Assembly (NCBI GenBank): GCA_958298945.1
Contig: OY282608.1
Location: 74,200,806 to 74,264,805 of the forward strand
Length of the DNA stretch: 64,000 bases
Direction of reading: 5' to 3'
Source: Atherix ibis
Taxonomy: Eukaryota > Arthropoda > Insecta > Diptera > Athericidae
Shown here in pieces: positions 1-13,210 of the stretch. Made by a program: the position numbers and the translations under genes. The notes beneath the pieces are model-generated. The model saw nothing but the letters and a program-made list of their open reading frames with translations. It searched no databases and was not told the origin of the DNA. How positions within the stretch are numbered: position 1 is the first letter of the stretch; the number at the start of each line of letters is the position of its first letter.

Positions 1-999
1 TAACAAACCAACAAACCAACAAACCAACAAACCAACCAACCAACAAACCAACAAACCAACAAACCAACAAGCCAACAAACCAACAAGTCAACAAACGAAC
101 AAACAAACAAACCAACAAACCAAAAAACAAACAAACCAAGTAACCAAAAATCCAACAAACCAAGAAACCAAGTCACCAACAAGCAAACAAACCAACAAAG
201 TACCAAGCCAACAAGCCAACAAACCAACAAACCAACAAACCAACAAACCAACAAACCAACAAACCAACAAACCAACAAACGAACAAACAAACAAACCAAC
301 AAACAAATAAGCCAACAAACCAACAAACCAACAAACCAACAAACCAACAAACCAACAAACCAACAAACCAACAAACCAACAAACCAACAAACCAATAAAC
401 CAAAAAACGAACAAACCAACAAACCAACAAACCAACAAACCAATAAACCAACAAACTAACAAACCAACAAACCAACAAACCAACAAACCAACAAACCAAC
501 AAACCAACAAACCAACAAACCAACAAACCAACAAACCAACAAACCAACAAACCAACAAACCAACAAACCAACAAACCAACAAACCAACAAGCCAACAAAC
601 CAACAAGCCAACAAACGAACAAACCAACAAACCAACAAACAAACAAACTAAGTAACCAACAAACCACCAAACCAACAAACCAATAAACAAACAAACCAAC
701 AAACCAACAAACCCACAAACCAACAAACCAACAAACCAACAAACCAACAAACCAAAAAACCAACAAACCAACAAACTAACAGACCAACAAACAAACAAAC
801 CAACAAACCAACAAGCCAACAAGCCAACAAACCAACAAGTCAACAAACTTACAAACCAACAAACCAACAAACCAACAAACTAACAAACCAAGAAACCAAC
901 AAACCAACAAACCAACAAACCAACAAACCAAAAAACCAACAAACCAACAAACCAACAAACCAATAAACCAACAAACCAACAAACCAACAAACCAACAAA
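1..999. repeat. Satellite segment with 'AAAAATCC' cassette variant
   Basis: This is 8-bp satellite with no gene. It carries the first marker cassette, anchored at 140. That copy belongs to a subfamily in which the anchor reads GTAACCAAAAATCC instead of GTAACCAACAATCC. It also carries the rare strings CAAGTCACC (about 169) and AAAGTACCAAGCC (about 197). Matching copies with slight changes are at about 11465-11540 and 28258-28330. The segment is cut by the window edge, so the array continues to the left. Confidence 0.85.
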
Positions 1000-1520
1000 C
1001 CAAGAAACCAACAAACCAAGAAACCAACAAACCAACAAACCAACAAACCAACAAACCAACAGACCAACAAACCAACAAACCAACAAACCAACAAACCAAG
1101 TAACCAACAAACCAACAAACGAACAAACCAACAAACAAACAAACCAACAAACGAACAAACCAACAAACAAACAAAACAACAAACCAACAAACCAACAAAC
1201 GAACAAACCAACAACCCAACAAGTCAACAAACGAACAAACCAAGAAACCAACATACCAACAAACCAACAAACCAACAAATAAACAAACCAACAAACCAAC
1301 AAACCAACAAACCAACAGACCAACAAACCAACAAACCAACAAACCAACACACGAACAAACCAACAAACAAATAAACCAACAAACGAACAAACCAACAAAC
1401 GAACAAAACAACAAACCAACAAACCAACAAACGAAAAAACCAACAAACCAACAAACCAACATACTAACAAACGAACAAACCAACAAACCAACAAAACAAC
1501 AAACCAACAAACCACAAACC
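1000..1520. repeat. Segmental duplication A, copy 1 (offset 2599 bp)
   Basis: The order of variant units here is repeated at 3599-4119 with a constant offset of 2599 bp. Diagnostic G positions pair exactly: 1004 with 3603, 1020 with 3619, 1062 with 3661, and the GTAACC at 1100 with 3699. The irregular CCACAAACC at 1512 pairs with 4111. The two copies differ at a few units, for example an AAATAAACC at about 1366 that is AAACAAAC in the other copy. The identity stops soon after 1520. Confidence 0.8.
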
Positions 1521-2397
1521 AACAAACCAACAAAACAACAAACCAACAAACCCACAAACCAACAAACCAAATAACCAACAAACCAACAAACAAACAAACC
1601 AACAAACCAACAAACAAACAAACCAACATACCAACAAACGAACAAACCAACAAACCAACAAACGAACAAACCAACAAACCAACAAACCAACAAACGAACA
1701 AACCAACAAACCAACAAACAAACAAACCAACAAACCAACAAGCCAACAAACCAACAAACAAATAAGTCACCAAACCAACAAACCAACAAACCAACAAACC
1801 AACAAACGAACAAACCAACAAACGAACAAAACAACAAACCAACAAACCAACAAACGAAAAAACCAACAAATCAACAAACCAACAAACCAACAAACCAACA
1901 AATCAACAAACCAACAAACCAACAAACCAACAAACCAACCAACCAACAAACCAATAAACCAACAAACCAATAAGCCTACAAACCAACAAGCCAACAAACG
2001 AACAAACAAACAAACCAAAAAACCAACATACCAACAAACGAACAAACCAACAAACCAACAAACGAACAAACGAACAAACCAACAAACCAACAAACCAACA
2101 AACCAACAAACGAACAAACCAACAAACCAACAAACAAACAAACCAACAAACCAACAAGCCAACAAACCAACAAACATTTAAGTCAACAAACCAACAAACC
2201 AACAAACCAACAAACCAACAAACCAACAAACCAACAAACCAAAAAACGAACAAACCAACAAACCAACAAACCAACAAACCAACAAATCAACAAACCAACA
2301 AACCAACAAACCAACAAACCAACAAACCAACAAACCAACAAACCAACAACCCAACAAACCAACCAACCAACAAACCAATAAACCAACAAACCAACAA
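1521..2397. repeat. Satellite segment without a clear long partner
   Basis: This is 8-bp satellite with mixed variant units and no gene. It includes AAATAAGTC strings near 1761 and 2177 (the latter as ATTTAAGTC) and phase-shifting CAACCAACCAAC stretches. I did not find an extended partner by marker offsets, although short variant strings recur elsewhere. Confidence 0.7.
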
Positions 2398-3290
2398 GCC
2401 TACAAACCAACAAGCCAACAAACGAACAAACAAACAAACCAACAAACCAAAAAACAAACAAACCAAGTAACCAACAATCCAACAAACCAAGAAACCAACA
2501 AGCTAACAAACCAACAAACCAACAAACCAACAAGACAACAAACCAAAAAACCAACAAACCTACAAACCAACAAACCAACAAACCAACAAACCAACAAACC
2601 AACAAGCCAACAAACCAATAAGCCAACAAACGAAGAAACCAACAAGCCAACAAGCCAACAAACCAACAAACCAACAAACCAACAAACCAACGAACCAACA
2701 AACAAACAAACAAACAAACCAACAAACCAAAAAACTAACAAACCAACATACCAACAAACCAACAAACCAACAAGACAACAAACCAACAAACCAACAAACC
2801 AACAAGCCAACCAACCAACAAGCCATAAAACGAACAAACCAACAACCCAACAGACCAACAAGCCAACAAACGAACACACCAACAAGCCAACAAACCAACA
2901 AACCAACAAACCAACAAACCAACAAACCAACAAACCAACAAACCAACAAACCAACAAACCAACAAACCAACAAGCCAACAAACCAACAAGCCAACAAACG
3001 AACAAACCACCAAGCCAACAAACCAACAAGCCAACAAACGAACAAACCAACAAACCAACAAACAAATAAGCCAACAAACCAACAAACCAACAAACCAACA
3101 AACCAACAAACCAACAAATCAAAAAACGAACAAACCAACAAACCAACAAACCAACAAACCAACAAACCAACAAACCAACAAACCAACAAACCAACAAACC
3201 AACAAACCAACAAACCAACAAACCAACAAACCAACAAACCAACAAACCAACAAACCAACAATCCAAGAAACAAACAAACCAACAAACCAA
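2398..3290. repeat. Segmental duplication B, copy 1
   Basis: This segment is repeated at 4437-5250. Shared rare markers are AAGCCTACAAACC at 2398 and 4437, GCCATAAAACG at 2822 and 4797, AAATAAGCC at about 3064 and 5031, and TCCAAGAAAC at 3262 and 5221. The offset falls from 2039 to about 1968 across a 71-bp deletion in the other copy, then drifts to 1959. This copy keeps the marker cassette anchored at 2467, which the other copy has lost. Confidence 0.8.
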
Positions 3291-3598
3291 CAAACCAACA
3301 AACCAATAAACCAACAAACCAACAAACCAACAAACCAACAAACCAACAAACCAACAAACCAACAAACCAACAAACCAACAAACCAACAAACCAACAAACC
3401 AACAAACCCACAGGCCAACAAACCAACAAACCAACAAACCAAGTAACCAACAAACCAACAACCGAACAAACCACCAAACAAACAAACCAACAAACGAACA
3501 AACCAACAAACAAACAAAACAACAAACCAACAAACCAACAAACGAACAAACCAACAAACCAACAAGTCAACAAACGAACAAACCAAGAAACCAACAAA

Positions 3599-4119
3599 CC
3601 AAGAAACCAACAAACCAAGAAACTAACAAACCAACAAACCAACAAACCAACAAACCAACAGACCAACAAACCAACAAACCAACAAACCGACAAACCAAGT
3701 AACCAACAAACCAACAAACGAACAAACCAACAAACAAACAAACCAACAAACGAACAAACCAACAAACAAACAAAACAACAAACCAACAAACCAACAAACG
3801 AACAAACCAACAAACCAACAAGTCAACAAACGAACAAACCAAGAAACCAACATACCAACAAACCAACAAACCAACAAATAAACAAACCAACAAACCAACA
3901 AACCAACAAACCAACAGACCAACAAACCAACAAACCAACAAACCAACACACGAACAAACCAACAAACAAACAAACAAACAAACGAACAAACCAACAAACG
4001 AACAAAACAACAAACCAACAAACCAACAAACGAACAAACCAACAAACCAACAAACCAACATACTAACAAACGAACAAACCAACAAACCAACAAAACAACA
4101 AACCAACAAACCACAAACC
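3599..4119. repeat. Segmental duplication A, copy 2
   Basis: This is the partner of 1000-1520 at an offset of 2599 bp. Because 2599 is not a multiple of 8, the two copies sit in different unit phases of the array. Phase-shifting indels must therefore lie between them. Confidence 0.8.
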
Positions 4120-4436
4120 AACAAATCAACAAACCAACAAGCCAACAAGCCAACAAACCAACAAACCAACAAACCAACAAACCAACAAACCAACAAACAA
4201 ACAAACCAACATACCAACAAACGAACAAACCAACAAACCAACAAACGAACAAACCAACAAACCAACAAACCAACAAACGAACAAACCACCAAACCAACAA
4301 ACAAACAAACCAACAAACCAACAAATCAACAAACCAACAAACCAACAAACCAACAAACCAACAAACCAACAAACCAACAAACCAACAAACCAACAAACCA
4401 ACCAACCAACAAACCAATAAACCAACAAACCAACAA

Positions 4437-5250
4437 GCCTACAAACCAACAAGCCAACAAACGAACAAACAAACAAACCAACAAACCAAAAAACAAACAA
4501 GACAACAAACCAAAAAACCAACAAACCTACAAACCAACAAACCAACAAACCAACAAACCAACAAACCAACAAGCCAACAAACCAATAAGCCAACAAACGA
4601 ACAAACCAACAAGCCAATAAGCCAACAAACCAACAAACCAACAAACCAACAAACCAACAAACCAACGAACCAACAAACAAACAAACAAACAAACCAACAA
4701 ACCAAAAAATTAACAAACCAACATACCAGCAAACCAACAAACCAACAAGACAACAAACCAACAAACCAACAAACCAACAAGCCAACCAACCAACAAGCCA
4801 TAAAACGAACAAACCAACAAGCCAACAAGCCAACAAGCCAACAAACGAACACACCAACAAGCCAACAAACCAACAAACCAACAAACCAGCAAACCAACAA
4901 ACCAACAAACCAACAAACCAACAAACCAACAAACCAACAAGCCAACAAACCAACAAGCCAACAAACGAACAAACCAACAAGCCAACAAACCAACAAGCCA
5001 ACAAACGAACAAACCAACAAACCAACAAACAAATAAGCCAACAAACCAACAAACCAACAAACCAACAAACCAACAAACCAACAAACCAACAAACCAACAA
5101 ACCAAAAAACGAACAAACCAACAAACCAACAAACCAACAAACCAACAAACCAACAAACCAACAAACCAACAAACCAACAAACCAACAAACCAACAAACCA
5201 ACAAACCAACAAACCAACAATCCAAGAAACCAACAAACCAACAAACCAAC
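4437..5250. repeat. Segmental duplication B, copy 2, cassette deleted
   Basis: This is the partner of 2398-3290. Near 4500 the sequence passes from AAAAAACAAACAA directly to GACAACAAACC. The other copy has 71 further bases there, holding the marker cassette anchor. The deletion is flanked by short CAA-type matches, as expected for slippage or short-homology recombination in this sequence. Confidence 0.8.
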
Positions 5251-5467
5251 AAACCAACAAACCAACAAACCAAGAAGCCAACAAACCAACAAGCCAACAA
5301 ACGAACAAACCAACAAACCAACAAACCAACAAACAAACAAACCAAGTAACCAACAATCCAACAAACCAACAAACCAACAAACTAACAAACCAACAAACCC
5401 ACAAACCAACAAACCAACAAACCAACAAACCAACAAACCAACAAACCAACAAACCAACAAACAAACA

Positions 5468-7255
5468 AACCAACAAACCAACAAGCCAACAAGCCAACAA
5501 ACCAACAAGTCAACAAACGAACAAACCAGCAAACCAACAAACCAACGAACGAACAAATTAACAAAACAAGAAACCAACAAACCAAAAAACCAACAAACCA
5601 ACAAACCAACAAACCAACAAACCAACAAACCAACAAACCAACAAACCAACAAACCGACAGGCCAACAAACCAACAAACCAACAAACCAACAAACCAAGTA
5701 ACCAACAAACCAACAAACGAACAAAGCAACAAACAAACAAACCAACAAACGAACAAACCAACAAACGAACAAACCAACAAACAAACAAACCAACAAACGA
5801 ACAAACCAGCAAACGAACAAAACAACAAACCAACAAACCAACAAACGAACAAACCAACAAACCAACAAACCAACATACTAACAAACGAACAAACCAACAA
5901 ACCAACAAAACAACAAACCAACAAACCAACAAACCAACAAACCAACAAACTAACAAACCCACAAACTAACAAACCAATTAACCAACAAACCAACAAACAA
6001 ACAAACCAACAAACCAACAAGCCAACAAGCCAACAAACCAACAAGCCAACAAACCACAAACAAACAAACCAACAAACAAACAAACCAACATACCAACAAA
6101 CGAAAAACCAACAAACCAACAAACGAACAAACCAACAAAACAACAAACCAACAAACGAACAAACCAACAAACCAACAAACCAACAAACAAACAAACCAAC
6201 AAACCAACAAGCCAACAAACCAACAAACAAATAAGTCAACAAACCAACAAACCAACAAACCAACAAACCAACAAACCAACAAACCAACAAACCAAAAAAC
6301 GAACAAACCAACAAACCAACAAACCAACAAACCAACAAATCAAAAAACCAACAAACCAACAAACCAACAAACAAACAAACCAACAAACCAACAAACCAAC
6401 AAACCAACAAACCAACAAACCAACAAACCAACCAACCAACAAACCAACAAACCAACAAACCAACAAGCCAACAAACCAACAAGCCAACAAACGAACAAAC
6501 AAACAAACCAACAAACCAAAAAACAAACAAACCAAGTAACCAACAATCCAACAAACCAAGAAACCAAAAAACCAACAAGCAAACAAACCAACAAACCAAC
6601 AAGACAACAAACCAAAAACCAACAAACCTACAAACCAACAACCAACAAACCAACAAACCAACAAACCAACAAGCAAACAAACCAATAAGCCAACAAACGA
6701 ACAAACCAACAAGCCAACAAGCCAACAAACCAACAAACCAACATACCAACAAACCAACAAACCAACAAACCAACAAACCAACGAACCAACAAACAAACAA
6801 ACAAACAAACCAACAAACCAAAAAACTAACAAACCAACAAACCAACAAACCAACAAACGAACAAACCAACAAGCCAACAAACCAACAAGCCAACAAACGA
6901 ACAAACCAACAAGCCAACAAACCAACAAACCAACAAACCAACAAACCAACAAACCAACAAACCAACAAACCAACAAACCAACAAGCCAACAAACCAACAA
7001 GCCAACAAACGAACAAACCAACAAGCCAACAAACCAACAAGCCAACAAACGAACAAACGAACAAACCAACAAACAAATAAGCCAACAAACCAACAAACCA
7101 ACAAACCAACAAACCAACAAACCAACAAACCAACAAACGAAAAAACGAATAAACCAACAAACCAACAAACCAACAAACCAACAAACCAACAAACCAACAA
7201 AACAACAAACCAACAAACCAACAAACCAACAAACCAACAAACCAACAAACCAACA
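5468..7255. repeat. 1788-bp higher-order repeat, copy 1
   Basis: This is the first of two adjacent copies with a period of 1788 bp. Paired markers include GAACGAACAAATTAAC at 5547 and 7335, the GTAACC cassette at 6536 and 8324, and AAAACAAC at 7199 and 8987. The copies are almost identical. Differences seen are AAACC at 6530 against AATCC at 8318, and AACC against AACT at about 6730 and 8518. A period of 1788 is 223.5 units, so each copy contains a net half-unit phase shift. All apparent reading frames through it are satellite shadows. Confidence 0.92.
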
Positions 7256-9043
7256 AACCAACAAACCAACAAGCCAACAAGCCAACAAACCAACAAGTCA
7301 ACAAACGAACAAACCAGCAAACCAACAAACCAACGAACGAACAAATTAACAAAACAAGAAACCAACAAACCAAAAAACCAACAAACCAACAAACCAACAA
7401 ACCAACAAACCAACAAACCAACAAACCAACAAACCAACAAACCGACAGGCCAACAAACCAACAAACCAACAAACCAACAAACCAAGTAACCAACAAACCA
7501 ACAAACGAACAAAGCAACAAACAAACAAACCAACAAACGAACAAACCAACAAACGAACAAACCAACAAACAAACAAACCAACAAACGAACAAACCAGCAA
7601 ACGAACAAAACAACAAACCAACAAACCAACAAACGAACAAACCAACAAACCAACAAACCAACATACTAACAAACGAACAAACCAACAAACCAACAAAACA
7701 ACAAACCAACAAACCAACAAACCAACAAACCAACAAACTAACAAACCCACAAACTAACAAACCAATTAACCAACAAACCAACAAACAAACAAACCAACAA
7801 ACCAACAAGCCAACAAGCCAACAAACCAACAAGCCAACAAACCACAAACAAACAAACCAACAAACAAACAAACCAACATACCAACAAACGAAAAACCAAC
7901 AAACCAACAAACGAACAAACCAACAAAACAACAAACCAACAAACGAACAAACCAACAAACCAACAAACCAACAAACAAACAAACCAACAAACCAACAAGC
8001 CAACAAACCAACAAACAAATAAGTCAACAAACCAACAAACCAACAAACCAACAAACCAACAAACCAACAAACCAACAAACCAAAAAACGAACAAACCAAC
8101 AAACCAACAAACCAACAAACCAACAAATCAAAAAACCAACAAACCAACAAACCAACAAACAAACAAACCAACAAACCAACAAACCAACAAACCAACAAAC
8201 CAACAAACCAACAAACCAACCAACCAACAAACCAACAAACCAACAAACCAACAAGCCAACAAACCAACAAGCCAACAAACGAACAAACAAACAAACCAAC
8301 AAACCAAAAAACAAACAATCCAAGTAACCAACAATCCAACAAACCAAGAAACCAAAAAACCAACAAGCAAACAAACCAACAAACCAACAAGACAACAAAC
8401 CAAAAACCAACAAACCTACAAACCAACAACCAACAAACCAACAAACCAACAAACCAACAAGCAAACAAACCAATAAGCCAACAAACGAACAAACCAACAA
8501 GCCAACAAGCCAACAAACTAACAAACCAACATACCAACAAACCAACAAACCAACAAACCAACAAACCAACGAACCAACAAACAAACAAACAAACAAACCA
8601 ACAAACCAAAAAACTAACAAACCAACAAACCAACAAACCAACAAACGAACAAACCAACAAGCCAACAAACCAACAAGCCAACAAACGAACAAACCAACAA
8701 GCCAACAAACCAACAAACCAACAAACCAACAAACCAACAAACCAACAAACCAACAAACCAACAAACCAACAAGCCAACAAACCAACAAGCCAACAAACGA
8801 ACAAACCAACAAGCCAACAAACCAACAAGCCAACAAACGAACAAACGAACAAACCAACAAACAAATAAGCCAACAAACCAACAAACCAACAAACCAACAA
8901 ACCAACAAACCAACAAACCAACAAACGAAAAAACGAATAAACCAACAAACCAACAAACCAACAAACCAACAAACCAACAAACCAACAAAACAACAAACCA
9001 ACAAACCAACAAACCAACAAACCAACAAACCAACAAACCAACA
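7256..9043. repeat. 1788-bp higher-order repeat, copy 2
   Basis: This is the second copy of the 1788-bp unit, directly adjacent to the first. The identity ends near 9055, where CCACCAAACC replaces the expected AGCC variant. The longest apparent frame in the window (5382-9116, - strand) spans both copies, and its translation is internally duplicated for that reason. Confidence 0.92.
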
Positions 9044-10200
9044 AACCAACAAACCACCAAACCAACAAACCAACAAACCAACAAACCAACAAACCAACAA
9101 ACCAACAAGCCAACAAACCAACAAGTCAACAAACGAACAAACCAACAAACCAACAAACCAACGAACGAACAAATTAACAAACCAAGAAACCAACAAACCA
9201 ACAAACCAACAAACCAACAAACCAAAAAACCAACAAACCAACAAGCCAACAAACGAACAAACCAACAAGCCAACAAACCAACAAGCCAACAAACGAACAA
9301 ACGAACAAACCAACAAACAAATAAGCCAACAAACCAACAAACCAACAAACCAACAAACCAACAAACCAACAAACCAACAAACCAACAAACCAACAAACTA
9401 AAAAACGAACAAACCAACAAACCAACAAACCAACAAACCAACAAACCAACAAACCAACAAACCAACAAACCAACAAACCAACAAACCAACAAACCAACAA
9501 ACCAACAAACCAACAAACCAACAAACCAACAAACCAACAAACCAACAAACCAACAAACCAACAAACCAACAAACCAACAAACCAACAAACCAACAAACCA
9601 ACAAACCAACAAACCAACAAACCAACAAACCAACAAACCAACAAGCCAACAAACCAACAAGTCAACAAACGAACAAACCAACAAACCAACAAACCAACGA
9701 ACGAACAAATTAACAAACCAAGAAACCAACAAACCAACAAACCAACAAACCAACAAACCAACAAACCAAAAAACCAACAAACCAACAAACCAACAAACCA
9801 ACAAACCAACAAACCAACAAACCAACAAACCAACAAACCGACAGGCCAACAAACCAACAAACCAACAAACCAACAAACCAAGTAGCCAACAAACCAACAA
9901 ACGAACAAACCAACAAACAAACAAACCAACAAACGAACAAACCAACAAACGAACAAAACAACAAACCAACAAACCAACAAACGAACAAACCAACAAGCCA
10001 ACAAGTCAACAAACGAACAAACCAACAACCAACAAACCAACAAACCAACAAACCAACAAACCAACAAACCAACAAACCATCAAACCAACAAACCAAGAAA
10101 CCAACAAACCAACAAACCAACAAACCAACAACCCAACAAACCAACAAACCAAGAAACCAACAAACCAATATACCAACAAACCAACAAACCAACAAACAAA
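9044..10200. repeat. Satellite segment with two further HOR-end markers
   Basis: The GAACGAACAAATTAAC marker of the 1788-bp repeat appears twice more, at 9163 and 9699. The spacings are 1828 bp from 7335 and then 536 bp (67 units). Variant order around them is similar but shortened, so this looks like truncated derivatives of the same HOR. No gene is present. Confidence 0.75.
9408..9644. repeat. Longest perfect consensus run (237 bp)
   Basis: About 29.6 consecutive units match AAACCAAC with no variant. It is bounded by AAACGAAC at 9407 and AAGCCAAC at 9645. No longer uninterrupted run was found in the window. It may be a recent local expansion or a gene-conversion tract. Confidence 0.9.
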
Positions 10201-13200
10201 CAAACCAACAAACTAACAAACCAACAAACCAACAGACCAACAAACCAACAAACCAACAAACCAACAAACCAAGTAACCAACAAACCAACAAACGAACAAA
10301 CCAACAAACAAACAAACCAACAAACGAACAAACCAACAAACGAACAAAACAACAAACCAACAAACCAACAAACGAACAAACGAACAAACCAACAAACCAA
10401 CATACTAACAAACGAACAAACCAACAAACCAACAAACCAACAAACCAACAAATCAACAAACCAACAAACCAACAAACCAACAAACCCACAAACCATCAAA
10501 CCAACAAACCAACAAACCAACAAACAAACAAACCAACAAACCAACAAGCCAACCAGCCAACAAACCAACAAGCCAACAAACAAACAAACCAACATACCAA
10601 CAAACGAACAAACCAACACACCAACAAACGAACAAACCAACAAACCAACAAACCAAGAAACGAACAAACCAACAAACAAACAAACCAACAAACCAACAAG
10701 CCAACAATCCAACAAACCAACTAACAAATAAGTCAACAAACTAACAAACCAACAAACCAACAAACCAACAAACCAACAAACCAACAAACCAACAAACCAA
10801 AAAACGAACAAACTAGCAAACCAACAAACCAACAAACCAACAAACCAACAAACCAACAAACCAACAAACCAACAAACCAACAAACCAACAAACCAACAAA
10901 CCAACAAACCAACAAACCAACAAACCAACAAACCAACAAACCAACAAACCAACAAACCAACAAACCAACAAACCAACAAACCAACAAACCAACAAACCAA
11001 CAAACCAACAAGCCAACCAGCCAACAAACCAACAAGCCAACAAACGAAAAAACCAACAAACAAACAAACCAACAAACAAACAAACCAACATACCAACAAA
11101 TGAACAAACCAACACACCAACAAACAAACAAACCAACAAACAAACAAACCAACATACCAACAAACGAACAAACCAACACACCAACAAACGAACAAACCAA
11201 CAAACCAACAAACCAACAAACGAACAAACCAACAAACCAACAAACCAACAAACAAACAAACCAACAAACCAACAAGCCAACAATCCAACAAACCAACTAA
11301 CAAATAAGTCAACAAACTAACAAACCAACAAACCAACAAACCAACAAACCAACAAACCAACAAACCAACAAACCAACAAACCAACAAACCAACAAGCCAA
11401 CAAACCAACAAGCCAACAAACGAACAAACAAACAAACCAACAAACCAAAAAACAAACAAACCAAGTAACCAAAAATCCAACAAACCAAGAAACCAAGACA
11501 CCAACAAGCAAACAAACCAACAAACTACCAAGCCAACAAGCCAACAAACCAACAAACCAACAAACCAACAAACCAACAAACCAACAAACCCACAAACCAA
11601 CAAACCAACAAACCAACAAAAAATAAGCCAACAAACCAACAAACCAACAAACCAACAAACCAACAAACCAACAAATCAACAAACCAACAAACCAAAAAAC
11701 GAACAAACCAACAAACCAACAAACCAACAAACCAACCAACCAACAAACCAACAAACCAACAAACCAACAAACCAACAAACCAACAAACAAACAAACCAAC
11801 AAACCAACAAACCCACAAACCAACAAACCAACAAACCAACCAACGAACAAACTAACAAACTAACAGACCAACAAACAAACAAACCAACAAACCAACAAGC
11901 CAGCAAGCCAACAAACCAACAAGTCAACAAACGAACAAACCAACAAACCAAAAAACCAACAAACCAACAAGTCAACAAACGAACAAACCAACAAACCAAC
12001 AAACCAACAAACCAACAACCAAAAAACCAACAAACCAACAAACCAACAAACCAACAAACCAACAAACCAACAAACCAACAAGCCAACAAACCAACAAACC
12101 AACAAACCAACAAACCAACAAACCAACAAACCAACAAACCAACAAACCAACAAACCAACAAACCAACAAACGAACAAACCAACAAACCAAGTAACCAACA
12201 AACCATCAAACGAACAAACCAACAAACAAACAAACCAACAAACCAACAAGTCAACAAACGAACAAACCAAGAAACCAACAAACCAAGAAACCAACAAACC
12301 AACAAAACAACAAACCAAGAAACCAACAAACCAACAAACCAACAAACCAACAAACCAACAACCCAACAAACCAACAAACCAACAAACCAACAAACCAACA
12401 TACCAACAAACCAACAAACCAACAAACAAACAAACCAACAAACCAACAAACGAACAAACCAACAAACCAACAAACCAACATACTAACAAACGAACAAACT
12501 AACAAACCAACAAAACAACAAACCAACAAACCAACAAACCAACAAACCAACAAACCAACAAACCAACAAACCAAGTAACCAACAAACCAACAAACGAACC
12601 AACCAACAAACAAACAAACCAACAAACGAACAAACCAACAAACGAACAAAACAACAAACCAACAAACGAGCAAACCAACAAACCAACAAACCAACATACT
12701 AACAAACGAACAAACCAACAAACCAACAAAACAACAAACCAACAAACCAACAAACCAACAAACCAACAAACCAACAAACCCACAAACCAACAAACCAACA
12801 AACCAACAAACCAACAAACAAACAAACCAACAAACCAACAAGCCAACAAGCCAACCAACCAACAAGCCAACAAACCAACAAACAAACAAACCAACAAACA
12901 AACAAACCAACATACCAACAAACGAACAAACCAACAAACCAACAAACGAACAAACCAACAAACCAACAAACCAACAAACCAACAAACGAACAAACCAACA
13001 AGCCAACAAACCAACAAGCCAACAAATCAACAAACCAACAAACCAACAAACAAACGAACCAACAAACCAACAAACCAACAAACAAACAAACCAAAAAACC
13101 AATAAACCAACAAACAAACAAACCAACAAACCAACAAGCCAACAAACCAACAAACCAACAAACAAATAAGTCAACAAACCAACAAACCAACAAACCAACA
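10201..13200. repeat. Mosaic satellite segment
   Basis: This is 8-bp satellite with mixed variant strings and no gene. It contains a cassette anchored at 11465 of the AAAAATCC subfamily, CAACACACC variants near 10616, 11110 and 11177, and AAAAAATAAGCC near 11620, which resembles 28429-28435. It also has many AAACGAAC and AAACAAAC units. Blocks near 10.5-11.5 kb resemble 27.7-28.5 kb in variant order. Confidence 0.7.
10817..11011. repeat. Perfect consensus run (195 bp)
   Basis: About 24 perfect units lie between the TAGC variant at 10814-10817 and the AAGCC variant at 11012. This is the second longest uninterrupted run that I found. A partly similar run of about 135 bp is at 28020-28154, in a block whose flanks resemble this one. 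Confidence 0.85.
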
Positions 13201-13210
13201 AACCAACAAA

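Noticed and set aside
5382..9116. 1244-codon open frame on the - strand, with many other long - strand frames of Leu/Val/Cys/Trp/Phe-rich sequence resembling a multi-pass membrane protein
   Set aside because: The peptide is the frame-independent read-out of the 8-bp unit. Equally long frames overlap in other registers, starts are TTG from the unit itself, stops are sporadic variants, and there is no codon or domain structure. The internal duplication reflects the 1788-bp HOR.
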